DNA from: Stichopus chloronotus
Taxonomy: Eukaryota > Echinodermata > Holothuroidea > Aspidochirotida > Stichopodidae
Assembly (NCBI GenBank): GCA_021234535.1
Contig: CM037833.1
Span: forward strand, 19,288,433 to 19,352,432
DNA: 64,000 nt
Direction of reading: 5' to 3'
Both the position numbers and the translations under genes were made by a program. A model generated the notes under the pieces. The model saw nothing but the letters and a program-made list of their open reading frames with translations, did not search any database and had not been told where the DNA came from. Shown piece by piece: positions 61,340 through 64,000 of this stretch. How positions within the stretch are numbered: position 1 is the stretch's first letter; every line of letters starts with the position of its first letter.

Positions 61340-64000
61340 TTAGGGTACGGGTCAAACTGTGTGAAGATGTGTGTTTGTGTCTGTGTGGTGTCTGCGTGTG
61401 TCCGCGAAAGAAAATTTCAATTTTAAAAGATTGCGTCCTCAACTCCTCCTAGACCGCAAATCACAACAGGGTCAAAAAAGGTATATGAGTGACTCACGGT
61501 CTAAAGGTCATAGGTCAAAGGTCAGAGGTCAAAGTGAAATTGGTGAAAATCATAGTTTTGATGTATTTCTTCATCATAAAGGCTACTTAAATAAGGCTTT
61601 GATATATATGACCGTTCTACATGATTTTATATAAAAATGTTTTTATGTGTCCGAGGTCAAAGGTCAAGTGCATACGTCAAAAGTCAAATTTTGACAACGA
61701 AAAGCTTGCATCTGCAACTCATTTACCTCTGACCTCAGGTAATTCACCTGTTGCAACCTGTAAGTTAGAGGATGAAACATGCAATTGACCTGCGGTAATA
61801 GGTAATTTGCTGGTTGTAACAGGTAATTTACCTTTTGTAACAGGCAATTAACAGGAATCAGCTGCATTGGAATGAATTGCCAAAAGCATTTATCATAAAG
61901 TACCTGTTAATTAACAGTTTAACATGTTATTAACTTCACAAGTATTGACTGGAATTTTCTCCCCCCCCCCAAAAAAAAAATGCAAATTATGCCACCAATA
62001 CCTTATCCTTTTTTTCTTTCTAAAGTCATGTATTTAAAGGTTTATCAACCCTGGACCTTGTATTTGGTGCAGGGTAATGCATGATCAAGGGTTAACGCAA
62101 ACGATGAGCGAGGGCGCAGCCCGAGTGCATCCAACGATAGCACTAACTCCTGAGAGTTATTGTAGTTAATGCACAGGTCCAAAGTTGATTAAAATTCGTG
62201 TGACGTGAAAATGACATTTTGGAGTATTAGGTGCATTCAGCATTGAAAGTATCAAGACAACGACAGATTACATCAAAATCATTCAAAAATAGACAAATTT
62301 ACAGGCAAACAGTGTCTCACAGCTATATCGTATATAAACATTCGCTCAGTATGCAAATTTGTCTTATGTTAATACTGTTTTATGTAACCTTTGTTTCAGG
62401 GACATTTGAAAATTTCCTATGCCTAGAGAGGGTTTTATTTTGGAAGCACGTAGTTCCTTCTTCAAAACAAATGTCGATATCACTCACCAATGTGAAACTA
62501 AGTAATTAAGTTATTGAGAGGCAATTGAGAGGCATTAGCAAAAGGAATACTGACACTGTGAAAACTTCTCGTCATCTGTTTTTTTATTTTCCTCAAACTT
62601 TGGAAAGACATATCTGAAAACGTTTAACTATATAAACAAAATTGAAAAGGGGTTTTTGCTCAAGGTTTTACTTTGCAACTTCTGATAAAGGGTGCTCTTT
62701 CCTAAAAGCATGTCACACAACCTTTAACTTTCAATTGTTCATACATGCAAACGAGATTTTGATAAAAAAGGACGGAAAAGAAATAAATTGTGTTCTTTTT
62801 GTTCTTAAATAACCGCATATTATTGAAAGGAAACCAAGAGAAAAGGATTGCACATCGTCAAAACCTTACTGTAAAACATTTCGGTAAGATCACTTTATAC
62901 CTGATCTGTGATTACACATGTCAAAGCCTGTCCTGTTGACGTGTTTTTACCATATATAGTCTGGACCTATCAACAGTTGTTAATTAATTATTTCTGCTGT
63001 GGTCTGTGGAGTTTTCTGTCCATAAGTTTATTAAGCCGGCGACTGAGATCCTTCAAGATAGTACTGGCTTTGCAGCCCTCTTACGATTTTACTGCATAGG
63101 GAATTGTTTGTGAACATCTCCGTAGAATCGACAAAGGAGCAAAGCTAATTCCGGTAGGCTCTCAAATGTTCAAAGGTGCTTAACATATACTTAAGAAGCT
63201 TTCACCCGACACAATTCTGATATTTAGGTAAGATTACCGTCCGTCAGAAGAATTACCACTTACAGTATCATTGTGTTGTTGTTACATAGATTTACGTACG
63301 TTTACAGTTTACTTTTCAGTAGGCTTAGAACATAGGGCTAGGTAATGTTAAATCTAAAAACTTCAAATCAAACGTTTTTTCACCGTTACTAATGATTTCA
63401 TTAGCCATTGTTTTGTGGAAGATATGGAGCAGACTGAAAAAAAAAAAAAAAAAAACGCTGTCGATCTGGGATTTCATTTGTATTCATCCGCCGGTGATCG
63501 ACCGTGGTTTATCCTGGTGGTCTATCAGCGGATAACCCACGGTCACCTGAATTAAATGGGCCAATAGGAATTGAGGATTCTTCCCGAGTATGCATGAAAG
63601 TATGCTTACTGTGTATGGATGTATGCTTATGTTACACTGATATCAGAGGAATATGAATAATTATTGTTTATGTTGTTTATGTAAACAACAACGTTGCAAT
63701 TTTTTTTTATTGTTAACGTTTTCTTAAGGTTTCCTTAAATGGAATGACGAAGTTTGACTGTTTATTTCACCGTAATATTAGAGTGCAAAGTGTGTTCATG
63801 AGACTAATAATAAGTGGGCAGTGTACCTTTTTTATATAAATGCATACCATCATCTCCCCGTGGTGATTCTCATTAAATTACACAGTGAGTATTGTATATG
63901 CTGATAGAGAGCCGACATGTTTACGCAGTAACTTGACCCGTCAACATATACAGTGTCCAAAATGAACTGTGATGAATTACTCCCTTAAAGGGAAATATCA
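61340..64000. repeat. Large direct repeat, copy 2 (right of the lectin gene)
   Basis: It matches 54210-56489 in the same order and orientation: the GT-rich tract at 61368-61404, AGGTCAAAGGTCA near 61655, the TGTAACAGGTAATT minisatellite near 61800, the ATAACCGCAT block near 62810, the GCAGCCCTCTTACGATTTTA block near 63073, and the final CTCCCTTAAAGGGAAATATCA at the window end. An insertion around 62060-62720 accounts for much of its extra length. It has no coding region of its own that I can support. Confidence 0.85.
63493..63547. repeat. Imperfect hairpin in large repeat copy 2
   Basis: The left arm is 63493-63514 (GGTGATCGACCGTGGTTTATCC) and the right arm 63530-63547 (GGATAACCCACGGTCACC). 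It is the same structure as at 56054-56110, kept despite divergence of neighbouring bases. Confidence 0.5.

Noticed and set aside
61664..61867. 67-codon minus-strand frame with repeating LL/VNYLL pattern
   Set aside because: The pattern comes from the TGTAACAGGTAATT minisatellite inside the large repeat.
1..64000. tRNA, rRNA, snRNA genes and CRISPR arrays
   Set aside because: I looked for tRNA B-box-like words and spaced direct repeats and found none that fit. The repeats present are satellites and transposons, and the genome is eukaryotic.

Overview
The window is eukaryotic, AT-rich, intron-bearing and dominated by repeats. The only confidently recognised host gene is a secreted C-type lectin (57913-59441) of the small type common in echinoderms. 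Together with a CR1/Jockey-like LINE, a Penelope-like element and several MITEs this suggests a marine invertebrate, most likely an echinoderm and possibly a sea cucumber. That assignment is inference; nothing in the window proves the species.

Layout. (1) 1 to about 21880 is a tandem satellite of about 970-bp monomers (some 22 units), mosaic and partly higher-order. (2) About 21880-25500 is a decayed edge of the same satellite, split by a 5'-truncated, frameshifted LINE (about 22350-25247). (3) 25500-36000 is mostly gene-poor. It holds a 173-bp palindromic element, a complete 656-bp hAT-type MITE with 8-bp target duplication (29784-30439), and a 24-bp palindromic mini-element with flanking duplication (33576-33599). 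(4) 36020-36945 is an interspersed repeat ending in a hairpin. (5) 37016-41009 is a tandem array of about 435-bp units. Each carries a small exon-like core of about 45 nt, multiple of three, with splice sites, encoding a proline-rich 15-residue repeat. One unit is inverted and another interval carries a TTAA-flanked MITE. (6) 41030-42735 is a microsatellite and a decayed Penelope-like element (RT, linker, GIY-YIG, hammerhead-like motif) on the minus strand. (7) 43530-44900 holds two short tandem arrays. (8) 45182-47150 is a two-exon minus-strand gene for a 250-residue protein with two related Cys/His modules. (9) 47170-54000 is sparse, with two orphan candidate exons and a second palindromic mini-element. 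(10) 54210-56489 and 61340-64000 are two direct copies of a 2.3-2.7 kb sequence flanking the lectin gene.

The most novel signals are the proline-rich mini-exon array, the two 24-26-bp palindromic elements with apparent target duplications, the mosaic satellite, and the duplicated block around the lectin, which may predict another lectin just beyond the right edge. The genes do not form an operon or an evident pathway.
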